Positions 48,076 to 60,027 of a DNA stretch of 64,000 bases are shown here, in pieces. The position numbers were made by a program, and so were the translations under genes. The stretch spans positions 1 to 64,000 of the forward strand of contig NW_027183581.1 in NCBI RefSeq assembly GCF_041296385.1. Direction: 5' to 3'. Source of the stretch: Aphelocoma coerulescens (Eukaryota; Chordata; Aves; Passeriformes; Corvidae). How positions within the stretch are numbered: position 1 is the stretch's first letter; each line of letters begins with the position of its first letter. The notes below the pieces were generated by a model, which had not been told where the DNA came from, made no database searches, and saw only the letters and a program-made list of their open reading frames with translations.

Positions 48076-50268
48076 GGCTCTCCTGGGAGCCACGGGTCAC
48101 AAAGCACCGTGGGCTCTGTGCAGCCCCGCTGTGTCACAATGGCCGCTGGCTTCCACGAGCCCCCGCAGTGTCCCAGTGGGCCCCGTGGCTTTAGGAGTGG
48201 GTGGCTGGGAGTTGGTGCCAGCGGCTGGGGGAGCAGCAGCAGGGACTGTGTGTGGACAGTGCCATGGCCACTTGTGTGGCCACTGGTGTCTCTGTGCCAG
48301 GCACAGCCGTGGTGTGTAACACCGGCTCTGGGTCCTTTGGCTGTGCAGGTGGCAGTCACGGCCTGGAGCAGGGCTGCTCCCGGGGGACAGCCTGGGGCAG
48401 GAGGCTGCTGGAGATTCATTCCCCACACTCCTTGTCATGAGGTGCTCAGAGTGATTGGAAAGGCTGTTGGCAGCAGGCAGTTCTCTGGGTTCAAGCTGTG
48501 GAGCTGTCAGCGGGAATGCAAAGGCCAAGCTGCTGAGCCTTTTGTCCTGGTGCCTTTAGTGTGTGAGCAGTCCCTGGTGCCGTTGTCTTTGGATCCTGAG
48601 TGTGGGAGAGGCAAGGCTTAGGATGGTGCGTAGAGCTGAGAAGGAAAGTGCCGAGAGCAGCATGTGTGCTGCTGCTTTGAGGGGTGCAGTTGAAGTTGTA
48701 GGCAGCAAGAGCTTTCTCAGCTGGCCCTTTTGTGAGCTCTGCTTTTGCCAGATGACTTCCATCTTACCCTCTTACCATCTTAGCCTCTCATTTTTGCATA
48801 TCCCAAACCCCCTTCCAAACATCCAGCAGCTGCTTGTAAAGAAGAAGTCCTAGAACAAAAAGCCAGTGCTGCCTTTCATAGCCCCTTTGCTGTCTATGAA
48901 GTAGAGGAAAGAAGCTAGTGAGACGCACTTTCTTTCTCAACTCCATAGAGCGCATCCTTCTCTCAAGGTGGCAGAGTCCTTGGCGGAAGTGAAGCATCTG
49001 CAGCTGCAGTTCAGACTGAGAGATGTGCCAGGACAGGAAACATTTGCTGACCTTCCCTGTTCCCTGTGCAACATGATTCTCGCATCCCAGTCACTTTCAC
49101 ATACCTTCGGTATCCCTGAGTCCAAGCAGCTAAAGCTCACAGAGACAGAAGTGTCAGGAAGGAAAACGTTCCAAAAGCACCCCCTTCTCTTATCAGCATA
49201 TAAATTGTGCACAACAGGCTGCGGCACCGAACCTTTCTTCTCAGATAGACATGCCATCACACTTTTCACTCTTGCAGCTCGGTTGAAAAGCTCCAGCAGC
49301 TGCTCCCGCAATAGCAAAAGGTTCTAGAAGTGAAAGCCAGTTTGGGGCTGCACCTTCTCCTTGCCGCATGTAAGCCACACCAAACTCCCTGATGCACTCT
49401 GTCCTCCCCTTCTCAAAGGAGTAGACGGTGGCATCAGGACACACCTGTGTCCCAGCAGCTGGGTGCCCAGCCGGGAGCAGGAGCAGGGCTGGGGCTGCTC
49501 CCAAAGTTGCCCCGCCCCAATGCCAGAGCCGGACATATGCTGAGGGGGGGCTGGATCAGGCTTTATTGTCCAGCTGCATGCCAGGAGTGAGCACAAAATC
49601 TACCTGCATTCTCTGCAGCATGCCATCCTGGAGCAGAGCCATTGCCAAAGGAAGCCGTGAGCCCGTGCCAAGCCAGTGCCGGAGTGGGATCCTAGCAGCA
49701 CCTGTGGAAGCCGGGAGAGAGGAGCCCACCTGGAGCAGGTTCGTGCAGGATTAATCATCCCGTGGCTTCCCACCAGGGTCCTGTTGCTTCCAAAAGGCCC
49801 CACAGTGTCACTGTGGCCCCTCGGTTCCACCAGGTTCCATAGCGTCACTGTGGTGCCCAGGGTTCCGTCAGCTTCGCCAGCATCCCCACGGTCTGCAGAG
49901 CTCCCCGAGCTTCTGTGGTGTCACAGTGGAGGCAGGGTTGCATCAGGTTCCATAGCATCAGCACGGTCTCCAGGGCTCCCAGAGGTTCTGTGGTGTCACA
50001 GTGGAGGCAGGGTTGCATCAGGTTCCATAGCATCACCACAGTCTCCAGGGCTCCCTGAGCTTCTGTGGTGTCACAGTGGAGGCAGGGTTGCATCAGGTTC
50101 CATAGCATCAGCACGGTCTCCAGGGCTCCCAGAGGTTCTGTGGTGTCACAGAGGAGGCAGGGTTGCATCAGGTTCCATAGCATCACCACGGTCTCCAGGG
50201 CTCCCCTGAGCTTCTGTGGTGGTGTCACAGAGGAGCCAGGCTTCCTTGTAGTTCCCCAGCATCACAAA
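48076..50268. repeat. Monomer 22 (2193 bp, 4-copy minisatellite)
   Basis: Counterpart of unit 19 with the single private change T at 49236. Confidence 0.95.
49907..50207. repeat. 75-bp minisatellite, 4 copies (monomer 22)
   Basis: Copy types 1, 2, 1, 4, as in monomer 19. Confidence 0.95.
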
Positions 50269-52536
50269 GGCTCTCCTGGGAGCCACGGGTCACAAAGCAC
50301 CGTGGGCTCTGTGCAGCCCCGCTGTGTCACAATGGCCGCTGGCTTCCACGAGCCCCCGCAGTGTCCCAGTGGGCCCCGTGGCTTTAGGAGTGGGTGGCTG
50401 GGAGTTGGTGCCAGCGGCTGGGGGAGCAGCAGCAGGGACTGTGTGTGGACAGTGCCATGGCCACTTGTGTGGCCACTGGTGTCTCTGTGCCAGGCACAGC
50501 CGTGGTGTGTAACACCGGCTCTGGGTCCTTTGGCTGTGCAGGTGGCAGTCACGGCCTGGAGCAGGGCTGCTCCCGGGGGACAGCCTGGGGCAGGAGGCTG
50601 CTGGAGATTCATTCCCCACACTCCTTGTCATGAGGTGCTCAGAGTGATTGGAAAGGCTGTTGGCAGCAGGCAGTTCTCTGGGTTCAAGCTGTGGAGCTGT
50701 CAGCGGGAATGCAAAGGCCAAGCTGGTGAGCCTTTTGTCCTGGTGCCTTTAGTGTGTGAGCAGTCCCTGGTGCCGTTGTCTTTGGATCCTGAGTGTGGGA
50801 GAGGCAAGGCTTAGGATGGTGCGTAGAGCTGAGAAGGAAAGTGCCGAGAGCAGCGTGTGTGCTGCTGCTTTGAGGGGTGCAGTTGAAGTTGTAGGCAGCA
50901 AGAGCTTTCTCAGCTGGCCCTTTTGTGAGCTCTGCTTTTGCCAGATGACTTCCATCTTACCCTCTTACCATCTTAGCCTCTCATTTTTGCATATCCCAAA
51001 CCCCCTTCCAAACATCCAGCAGCTGCTTGTAAAGAAGAAGTCCTAGAACAAAAAGCCAGTGCTGCCTTTCATAGCCCCTTTGCTGTCTATGAAGTAGAGG
51101 AAAGAAGCTAGTGAGACGCACTTTCTTTCTCAACTCCATAGAGCGCATCCTTCTCTCAAGGTGGCAGAGTCCTTGGCGGAAGTGAAGCATCTGCAGCTGC
51201 AGTTCAGACTGAGAGATGTGCCAGGACAGGAAACATTTGCTGACCTTCCCTGTTCCCTGTGCAACATGATTCTCGCATCCCAGTCACTTTCACATACCTT
51301 CGGTATCCCTGAGTCCAAGCAGCTAAAGCTCACAGAGACAGAAGTGTCAGGAAGGAAAACGTTGCAAAAGCACCCCCTTCTCTTATCAGCATATAAATTG
51401 TGCACAACAGGCTGCGGCACCGAACCTTCCTTCTCAGATAGACATGCCATCACACTTTTCACTCTTGCAGCTCGGTTGAAAAGCTCCAGCAGCTGCTCCC
51501 GCAATAGCAAAAGGTTCTAGAAGTGAAAGCCAGTTTGGGGCTGCACCTTCTCCTTGCCGCATGTAAGCCACACCAAACTCCCTGATGCACTCTGTCCTCC
51601 CCTTCTCAAAGGAGTAGACGGTGGCATCAGGACACACCTGTGTCCCAGCAGCTGGGTGCCCAGCTGGGAGCAGGAGCAGGGCTGGGGCTGCTCCCAAAGT
51701 TGCCCCGCCCCAATGCCAGAGCCGGACATATGCTGAGGGGGGGCTGGATCAGGCTTTATTGTCCAGCTGCATGCCAGGAGTGAGCACAAAATCTACCTGC
51801 ATTCTCTGCAGCATGCCATCCTGGAGCAGAGCCATTGCCAAAGGAAGCCGTGAGCCCGTGCCAAGCCAGTGCCGGAGTGGGATCCTAGCAGCACCTGTGG
51901 AAGCCGGGAGAGAGGAGCCCACCTGGAGCAGGTTCGTGCAGGATTAATCATCCCGTGGCTTCCCACCAGGGTCCTGTTGCTTCCAAAAGGCCCCACAGTG
52001 TCACTGTGGCCCCTCGGTTCCACCAGGTTCCATAGCGTCACTGTGGTGCCCAGGGTTCCGTCAGCTTCGCCAGCATCCCCACGGTCTGCAGAGCTCCCCG
52101 AGCTTCTGTGGTGTCACAGTGGAGGCAGGGTTGCATCAGGTTCCATAGCATCAGCACGGTCTCCAGGGCTCCCAGAGGTTCTGTGGTGTCACAGTGGAGG
52201 CAGGGTTGCATCAGGTTCCATAGCATCACCACAGTCTCCAGGGCTCCCTGAGCTTCTGTGGTGTCACAGTGGAGGCAGGGTTGCATCAGGTTCCATAGCA
52301 TCAGCACGGTCTCCAGGGCTCCCTGAGCTTCTGTGGTGTCACAGAGGAGGCAGGGTTGCATCAGGTTCCATAGCATCACCACGGTCTCCAGGGCTCCAAG
52401 AGCTTCTGTGGTGTCACAGAGGAGGCAGGGTTGCATCAGGTTCAATAGCATCAGCACGGTCTCCAGGGCTCCCCTGAGCTTCTGTGGTGGTGTCACAGAG
52501 GAGCCAGGCTTCCTTGTAGTTCCCCAGCATCACAAA
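50269..52536. repeat. Monomer 23 (2268 bp, 5-copy minisatellite)
   Basis: Switches abruptly back to gttgcaaa and aacatg and carries cagctggg, which otherwise occurs only in the third and fourth units after an LTR. This suggests descent from a block-A third or fourth unit. The fourth minisatellite copy starts gagctt and not gaggtt. Confidence 0.95.
52100..52475. repeat. 75-bp minisatellite, 5 copies (monomer 23)
   Basis: Copy types 1, 2, 1, then gagctt-agagg-accacgg (seen only here), then 5. Confidence 0.95.
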
Positions 52537-54367
52537 GGCTCTCCTGGGAGCCACGGGTCACAAAGCACCGTGGGCTCTGTGCAGCCCCGCTGTGTCACAA
52601 TGGCCGCTGGCTTCCACGAGCCCCCGCAGTGTCCCAGTGGGCCCCGTGGCTTTAGGAGTGGGTGGCTGGGAGTTGGTGCCAGCGGCTGGGGGAGCAGCAG
52701 CAGGGACTGTGTGTGGACAGTGCCATGGCCACTTGTGTGGCCACTGGTGTCTCTGTGCCAGGCACAGCCGTGGTGTGTAACACCGGCTCTGGGTCCTTTG
52801 GCTGTGCAGGTGGCAGTCACGGCCTGGAGCAGGGCTGCTCCCGGGGGACAGCCTGGGGCAGGAGGCTGCTGGAGATTCATTCCCCACACTCCTTGTCATG
52901 AGGTGCTCAGAGTGATTGGAAAGGCTGTTGGCAGCAGGCAGTTCTCTGGGTTCAAGCTGTGGAGCTGTCAGCGGGAATGCAAAGGCCAAGCTGGTGAGCC
53001 TTTTGTCCTGGTGCCTTTAGTGTGTGAGCAGTCCCTGGTGCCGTTGTCTTTGGATCCTGAGTGTGGGAGAGGCAAGGCTTAGGATGGTGCGTAGAGCTGA
53101 GAAGGAAAGTGCCGAGAGCAGCGTGTGTGCTGCTGCTTTGAGGGGTGCAGTTGAAGTTGTAGGCAGCAAGAGCTTTCTCAGCTGGCCCTTTTGTGAGCTC
53201 TGCTTTTGCCAGATGACTTCCATCTTACCCTCTTACCATCTTAGCCTCTCATTTTTGCATATCCCAAACCCCCTTCCAAACATCCAGCAGCTGCTTGTAA
53301 AGAAGAAGTCCTAGAACAAAAAGCCAGTGCTGCCTTTCATAGCCCCTTTGCTGTCTATGAAGTAGAGGAAAGAAGCTAGTGAGACGCACTTTCTTTCTCA
53401 ACTCCATAGAGCGCATCCTTCTCTCAAGGTGGCAGAGTCCTTGGCGGAAGTGAAGCATCTGCAGCTGCAGTTCAGACTGAGAGATGTGCCAGGACAGGAA
53501 ACATTTGCTGACCTTCCCTGTTCCCTGTGCAACATGATTCTCGCATCCCAGTCACTTTCACATACCTTCGGTATCCCTGAGTCCAAGCAGCTAAAGCTCA
53601 CAGAGACAGAAGTGTCAGGAAGGAAAACGTTGCAAAAGCACCCCCTTCTCTTATCAGCATATAAATTGTGCACAACAGGCTGCGGCACCGAACCTTCCTT
53701 CTCAGATAGACATGCCATCACACTTTTCACTCTTGCAGCTCGGTTGAAAAGCTCCAGCAGCTGCTCCCGCAATAGCAAAAGGTTCTAGAAGTGAAAGCCA
53801 GTTTGGGGCTGCACCTTCTCCTTGCCGCATGTAAGCCACACCAAACTCCCTGATGCACTCTGTCCTCCCCTTCTCAAAGGAGTAGACGGTGGCATCAGGA
53901 CACACCTGTGTCCCAGCAGCTGGGTGCCCAGCCGGGAGCAGGAGCAGGGCTGGGGCTGCTCCCAAAGTTGCCCCGCCCCAATGCCAGAGCCGGACATATG
54001 CTGAGGGGGGGCTGGATCAGGCTTTATTGTCCAGCTGCATGCCAGGAGTGAGCACAAAATCTACCTGCATTCTCTGCAGCATGCCATCCTGGAGCAGAGC
54101 CATTGCCAAAGGAAGCCGTGAGCCCGTGCCAAGCCAGTGCCGGAGTGGGATCCTAGCAGCACCTGTGGAAGCCGGGAGAGAGGAGCCCACCTGGAGCAGG
54201 TTCGTGCAGGATTAATCATCCCGTGGCTTCCCACCAGGGTCCTGTTGCTTCCAAAAGGCCCCACAGTGTCACTGTGGCCCCTCGGTTCCACCAGGTTCCA
54301 TAGCGTCACTGTGGTGCCCAGGGTTCCGTCAGCTTCGCCAGCATCCCCACGGTCTGCAGAGCTCCCC

Positions 54368-54743
54368 GAGCTTCTGTGGTGTCACAGTGGAGGCAGGGTT
54401 GCATCAGGTTCCATAGCATCAGCACGGTCTCCAGGGCTCCCAGAGGTTCTGTGGTGTCACAGTGGAGGCAGGGTTGCATCAGGTTCCATAGCATCACCAC
54501 AGTCTCCAGGGCTCCCTGAGCTTCTGTGGTGTCACAGTGGAGGCAGGGTTGCATCAGGTTCCATAGCATCAGCACGGTCTCCAGGGCTCCCAGAGGTTCT
54601 GTGGTGTCACAGAGGAGGCAGGGTTGCATCAGGTTCCATAGCATCACCACGGTCTCCAGGGCTCCAAGAGCTTCTGTGGTGTCACAGAGGAGGCAGGGTT
54701 GCATCAGGTTCAATAGCATCAGCACGGTCTCCAGGGCTCCCCT
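54368..54743. repeat. 75-bp minisatellite, 5 copies (monomer 24)
   Basis: Copy types 1, 2, 1, 4, 5. It lies 61 bp left of the LTR insertion, as in monomer 5. Confidence 0.95.
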
Positions 54744-54799
54744 GAGCTTCTGTGGTGGTGTCACAGAGGAGCCAGGCTTCCTTGTAGTTCCCCAGCATC

Positions 54800-54804
54800 A
54801 CAAA
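54800..54804. repeat. Target-site duplication, left side of LTR copy 3
   Basis: The acaaa before the LTR terminal TGT, paired with 55637-55641. Confidence 0.88.
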
Positions 54805-55636
54805 TGTCGAAATTGATGGCGATGATGGTGATGAGGGTGTGGGTTCGGTCGGGCCCGGCTGGAGATGGACGGCGACGAGAGATCTCTATAAGCAGGTCTT
54901 TGGAGCATGCAGTTTATTGCAGAGGGCGTGGGTACAGGGGCACTGCTTAGAGCTGCCAGCTGCAGCTCCAAGCAGGCCCAAGGTGTAAGAGAGGGAGAGA
55001 GAGTGAGCGAGAGAGCTAGAGCAAGAGGCTGAGAGCTAAGAGTGTAAAGAGCAAGAGAGACAAACTAAGAGGAGAGCTGAATTAAGAGGAAGAAGAAGAG
55101 CAAGAGAGTTACTAAGAGAGCTACTAAGAGGAGAAGAGCATTACTAAGAGAGCTACTAAGAGAGTTACTAAGAGCGTTACTAAGAGGAGAAGAGCATTAC
55201 TAAGAGGAGAGGAGTTAAGAGAGCGAGGAGCTTGTTACAATACAATAAATCATCTTCTGTAGTGAATATTCTAATTCTCAGTAGCCAATCTAATACAAGG
55301 TACAAATCCTATAGCATTTACATACAGCCTATAAGAGTTCTTACATTACCATAGAGTGTTACATTTTAACTTCTAAAAACTACTCTTTGGACCCCTTCTG
55401 CTGAGCTAGTAGGGTCTGCTCTGACCCTTGGACCTGTCTGCAAGCAGAGGGTATTGTTCAATCAAGAGGGGATTACCTTCAGCCGGCTATACCATTGTTT
55501 TCCAGTTGTTCAGTAACTAAGACTCTATATCTCAAAGATGGCCTTCATTTCGATGTCGCTCACAGTTTTCATATTCCCAGAATCTTTTGTTAGGCAATCA
55601 TATTTATAAGGCTTTCCTGTTTCATCTTCCCCAACA
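54805..55636 (-). mobile_element. Solo LTR of an endogenous retrovirus, copy 3 (complete, 832 bp)
   Basis: It has the same length, termini, monomer position and flanking acaaa as the copy 43,180 bp to the left, and reading the two side by side I found no difference. Identity plus the same target site argues that this copy arose by duplication of an LTR-bearing monomer block and not by a second integration. It is again solo, with no internal retroviral sequence. Confidence 0.92.
54913..54918 (-). promoter_or_regulatory. LTR polyadenylation signal (AATAAA, minus strand), copy 3
   Basis: Same tttatt on the plus strand, at the same distance from the LTR terminus as in copy 2. Confidence 0.7.
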
Positions 55637-55641
55637 ACAAA
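55637..55641. repeat. Target-site duplication, right side of LTR copy 3
   Basis: The acaaa after the LTR terminal ACA, paired with 54800-54804. Confidence 0.88.
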
Positions 55642-57834
55642 GGCTCTCCTGGGAGCCACGGGTCACAAAGCACCGTGGGCTCTGTGCAGCCCCGCTGTGT
55701 CACAATGGCCGCTGGCTTCCACGAGCCCCCGCAGTGTCCCAGTGGGCCCCGTGGCTTTAGGAGTGGGTGGCTGGGAGTTGGTGCCAGCGGCTGGGGGAGC
55801 AGCAGCAGGGACTGTGTGTGGACAGTGCCATGGCCACTTGTGTGGCCACTGGTGTCTCTGTGCCAGGCACAGCCGTGGTGTGTAACACCGGTTCTGGGTC
55901 CTTTGGCTGTGCAGGTGGCAGTCACGGCCTGGAGCAGGGCTGCTCCCGGGGGACAGCCTGGGGCAGGAGGCTGCTGGAGATTCATTCCCCACACTCCTTG
56001 TCATGAGGTGCTCAGAGTGATTGGAAAGGCTGTTGGCAGCAGGCAGTTCTCTGGGTTCAAGCTGTGGAGCTGTCAGCGGGAATGCAAAGGCCAAGCTGGT
56101 GAGCCTTTTGTCCTGGTGCCTTTAGTGTGTGAGCAGTCTCTGGTGCCGTTGTCTTTGGATCCTGAGTGTGGGAGAGGCAAGGCTTAGGATGGTGCGTAGA
56201 GCTGAGAAGGAAAGTGCCGAGAGCAGCGTGTGTGCTGCTGCTTTGAGGGGTGCAGTTGAAGTTGTAGGCAGCAAGAGCTTTCTCAGCTGGCCCTTTTGTG
56301 AGCTCTGCTTTTGCCAGATGACTTCCATCTTACCCTCTTACCATCTTAGCCTCTCATTTTTGCATATCCCAAACCCCCTTCCAAACATCCAGCAGCTGCT
56401 TGTAAAGAAGAAGTCCTAGAACAAAAAGCCAGTGCTGCCTTTCATAGCCCCTTTGCTGTCTATGAAGTAGAGGAAAGAAGCTAGTGAGACGCACTTTCTT
56501 TCTCAACTCCATAGAGCGCATCCTTCTCTCAAGGTGGCAGAGTCCTTGGCGGAAGTGAAGCATCTGCAGCTGCAGTTCAGACTGAGAGATGTGCCAGGAC
56601 AGGAAACATTTGCTGACCTTCCCTGTTCCCTGTGCAACATGATTCTCGCATCCCAGTCACTTTCACATACCTTCGGTATCCCTGAGTCCAAGCAGCTAAA
56701 GCTCACAGAGACAGAAGTGTCAGGAAGGAAAACGTTGCAAAAGCACCCCCTTCTCTTATCAGCATATAAATTGTGCACAACAGGCTGCGGCACCGAACCT
56801 TCCTTCTCAGATAGACATGCCATCACACTTTTCACTCTTGCAGCTCGGTTGAAAAGCTCCAGCAGCTGCTCCCGCAATAGCAAAAGGTTCTAGAAGTGAA
56901 AGCCAGTTTGGGGCTGCACCTTCTCCTTGCCGCATGTAAGCCACACCAAACTCCCTGATGCACTCTGTCCTCCCCTTCTCAAAGGAGTAGACGGTGGCAT
57001 CAGGACACACCTGTGTCCCAGCAGCTGGGTGCCCAGCCGGGAGCAGGAGCAGGGCTGGGGCTGCTCCCAAAGTTGCCCCGCCCCAATGCCAGAGCCGGAC
57101 ATATGCTGAGGGGGGGCTGGATCAGGCTTTATTGTCCAGCTGCATGCCAGGAGTGAGCACAAAATCTACCTGCATTCTCTGCAGCATGCCATCCTGGAGC
57201 AGAGCCATTGCCAAAGGAAGCCGTGAGCCCGTGCCAAGCCAGTGCCGGAGTGGGATCCTAGCAGCACCTGTGGAAGCCGGGAGAGAGGAGCCCACCTGGA
57301 GCAGGTTCGTGCAGGATTAATCATCCCGTGGCTTCCCACCAGGGTCCTGTTGCTTCCAAAAGGCCCCACAGTGTCACTGTGGCCCCTCGGTTCCACCAGG
57401 TTCCATAGCGTCACTGTGGTGCCCAGGGTTCCGTCAGCTTCGCCAGCATCCCCACGGTCTGCAGAGCTCCCCGAGCTTCTGTGGTGTCACAGTGGAGGCA
57501 GGGTTGCATCAGGTTCCATAGCATCAGCACGGTCTCCAGGGCTCCCAGAGGTTCTGTGGTGTCACAGTGGAGGCAGGGTTGCATCAGGTTCCATAGCATC
57601 ACCACAGTCTCCAGGGCTCCCTGAGCTTCTGTGGTGTCACAGTGGAGGCAGGGTTGCATCAGGTTCCATAGCATCAGCACGGTCTCCAGGGCTCCCAGAG
57701 GTTCTGTGGTGTCACAGAGGAGGCAGGGTTGCATCAGGTTCCATAGCATCAGCACGGTCTCCAGGGCTCCCCTGAGCTTCTGTGGTGGTGTCACAGAGGA
57801 GCCAGGCTTCCTTGTAGTTCCCCAGCATCACAAA
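55642..57834. repeat. Monomer 25 (2193 bp, 4-copy minisatellite), right neighbour of LTR 3
   Basis: Has the LTR-adjacent marker pair of units 1 and 6 (ggttctgg and cagtctctgg), with aacatg. Confidence 0.95.
57473..57773. repeat. 75-bp minisatellite, 4 copies (monomer 25)
   Basis: Copy types 1, 2, 1, 3. Confidence 0.95.
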
Positions 57835-60027
57835 GGCTCTCCTGGGAGCCACGGGTCACAAAGCACCGTGGGCTCTGTGCAGCCCCGCTGTGTCACAATG
57901 GCCGCTGGCTTCCACGAGCCCCCGCAGTGTCCCAGTGGGCCCCGTAGCTTTAGGAGTGGGTGGCTGGGAGTTGGTGCCAGCGGCTGGGGGAGCAGCAGCA
58001 GGGACTGTGTGTGGACAGTGCCATGGCCACTTGTGTGGCCACTGGTGTCTCTGTGCCAGGCACAGCCGTGGTGTGTAACACCGGCTCTGGGTCCTTTGGC
58101 TGTGCAGGTGGCAGTCACGGCCTGGAGCAGGGCTGCTCCCGGGGGACAGCCTGGGGCAGGAGGCTGCTGGAGATTCATTCCCCACACTCCTTGTCATGAG
58201 GTGCTCAGAGTGATTGGAAAGGCTGTTGGCAGCAGGCAGTTCTCTGGGTTCAAGCTGTGGAGCTGTCAGCGGGAATGCAAAGGCCAAGCTGGTGAGCCTT
58301 TTGTCCTGGTGCCTTTAGTGTGTGAGCAGTCCCTGGTGCCGTTGTCTTTGGATCCTGAGTGTGGGAGAGGCAAGGCTTAGGATGGTGCGTAGAGCTGAGA
58401 AGGAAAGTGCCGAGAGCAGCGTGTGTGCTGCTGCTTTGAGGGGTGCAGTTGAAGTTGTAGGCAGCAAGAGCTTTCTCAGCTGGCCCTTTTGTGAGCTCTG
58501 CTTTTGCCAGATGACTTCCATCTTACCCTCTTACCATCTTAGCCTCTCATTTTTGCATATCCCAAACCCCCTTCCAAACATCCAGCAGCTGCTTGTAAAG
58601 AAGAAGTCCTAGAACAAAAAGCCAGTGCTGCCTTTCATAGCCCCTTTGCTGTCTATGAAGTAGAGGAAAGAAGCTAGTGAGACGCACTTTCTTTCTCAAC
58701 TCCATAGAGCGCATCCTTCTCTCAAGGTGGCAGAGTCCTTGGCGGAAGTGAAGCATCTGCAGCTGCAGTTCAGACTGAGAGATGTGCCAGGACAGGAAAC
58801 ATTTGCTGACCTTCCCTGTTCCCTGTGCAACATGATTCTCGCATCCCAGTCACTTTCACATACCTTCGGTATCCCTGAGTCCAAGCAGCTAAAGCTCACA
58901 GAGACAGAAGTGTCAGGAAGGAAAACGTTGCAAAAGCACCCCCTTCTCTTATCAGCATATAAATTGTGCACAACAGGCTGCGGCACCGAACCTTCCTTCT
59001 CAGATAGACATGCCATCACACTTTTCACTCTTGCAGCTCGGTTGAAAAGCTCCAGCAGCTGCTCCCGCAATAGCAAAAGGTTCTAGAAGTGAAAGCCAGT
59101 TTGGGGCTGCACCTTCTCCTTGCCGCATGTAAGCCACACCAAACTCCCTGATGCACTCTGTCCTCCCCTTCTCAAAGGAGTAGACGGTGGCATCAGGACA
59201 CACCTGTGTCCCAGCAGCTGGGTGCCCAGCCGGGAGCAGGAGCAGGGCTGGGGCTGCTCCCAAAGTTGCCCCGCCCCAATGCCAGAGCCGGACATATGCT
59301 GAGGGGGGGCTGGATCAGGCTTTATTGTCCAGCTGCATGCCAGGAGTGAGCACAAAATCTACCTGCATTCTCTGCAGCATGCCATCCTGGAGCAGAGCCA
59401 TTGCCAAAGGAAGCCGTGAGCCCGTGCCAAGCCAGTGCCGGAGTGGGATCCTAGCAGCACCTGTGGAAGCCGGGAGAGAGGAGCCCACCTGGAGCAGGTT
59501 CGTGCAGGATTAATCATCCCGTGGCTTTCCACCAGGGTCCTGTTGCTTCCAAAAGGCCCCACAGTGTCACTGTGGCCCCTCGGTTCCACCAGGTTCCATA
59601 GCGTCACTGTGGTGCCCAGGGTTCCGTCAGCTTCGCCAGCATCCCCACGGTCTGCAGAGCTCCCCGAGCTTCTGTGGTGTCACAGTGGAGGCAGGGTTGC
59701 ATCAGGTTCCATAGCATCAGCACGGTCTCCAGGGCTCCCAGAGGTTCTGTGGTGTCACAGTGGAGGCAGGGTTGCATCAGGTTCCATAGCATCACCACAG
59801 TCTCCAGGGCTCCCTGAGCTTCTGTGGTGTCACAGTGGAGGCAGGGTTGCATCAGGTTCCATAGCATCAGCACGGTCTCCAGGGCTCCCAGAGGTTCTGT
59901 GGTGTCACAGAGGAGGCAGGGTTGCATCAGGTTCCATAGCATCAGCACGGTCTCCAGGGCTCCCCTGAGCTTCTGTGGTGGTGTCACAGAGGAGCCAGGC
60001 TTCCTTGTAGTTCCCCAGCATCACAAA
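57835..60027. repeat. Monomer 26 (2193 bp, 4-copy minisatellite)
   Basis: Has gtagcttt and ctttccacc, as in units 2 and 7. Confidence 0.95.
59666..59966. repeat. 75-bp minisatellite, 4 copies (monomer 26)
   Basis: Copy types 1, 2, 1, 3. Confidence 0.95.

Larger units (their letters stand above)
43690..50268. repeat. Three-monomer higher-order repeat, copy 2 (6,579 bp)
   Basis: Units 20-22 repeat units 17-19 directly. The only difference I found is T at 49236 where the first copy has C at 42657 (accttt against acctt c). Beyond 50268 the resemblance to unit 17 stops: unit 23 has gttgcaaa and aacatg in place of gttccaaa and actatg. A tandem duplication with one difference in 6.6 kb is either very recent or an assembly error. 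Confidence 0.9.
52537..54804. repeat. Monomer 24 (2268 bp, 5-copy minisatellite), left neighbour of LTR 3
   Basis: Common-type unit matching unit 5, the left neighbour of LTR 2, at the checked markers. The duplicated LTR block therefore includes sequence on both sides of the LTR. Confidence 0.95.
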
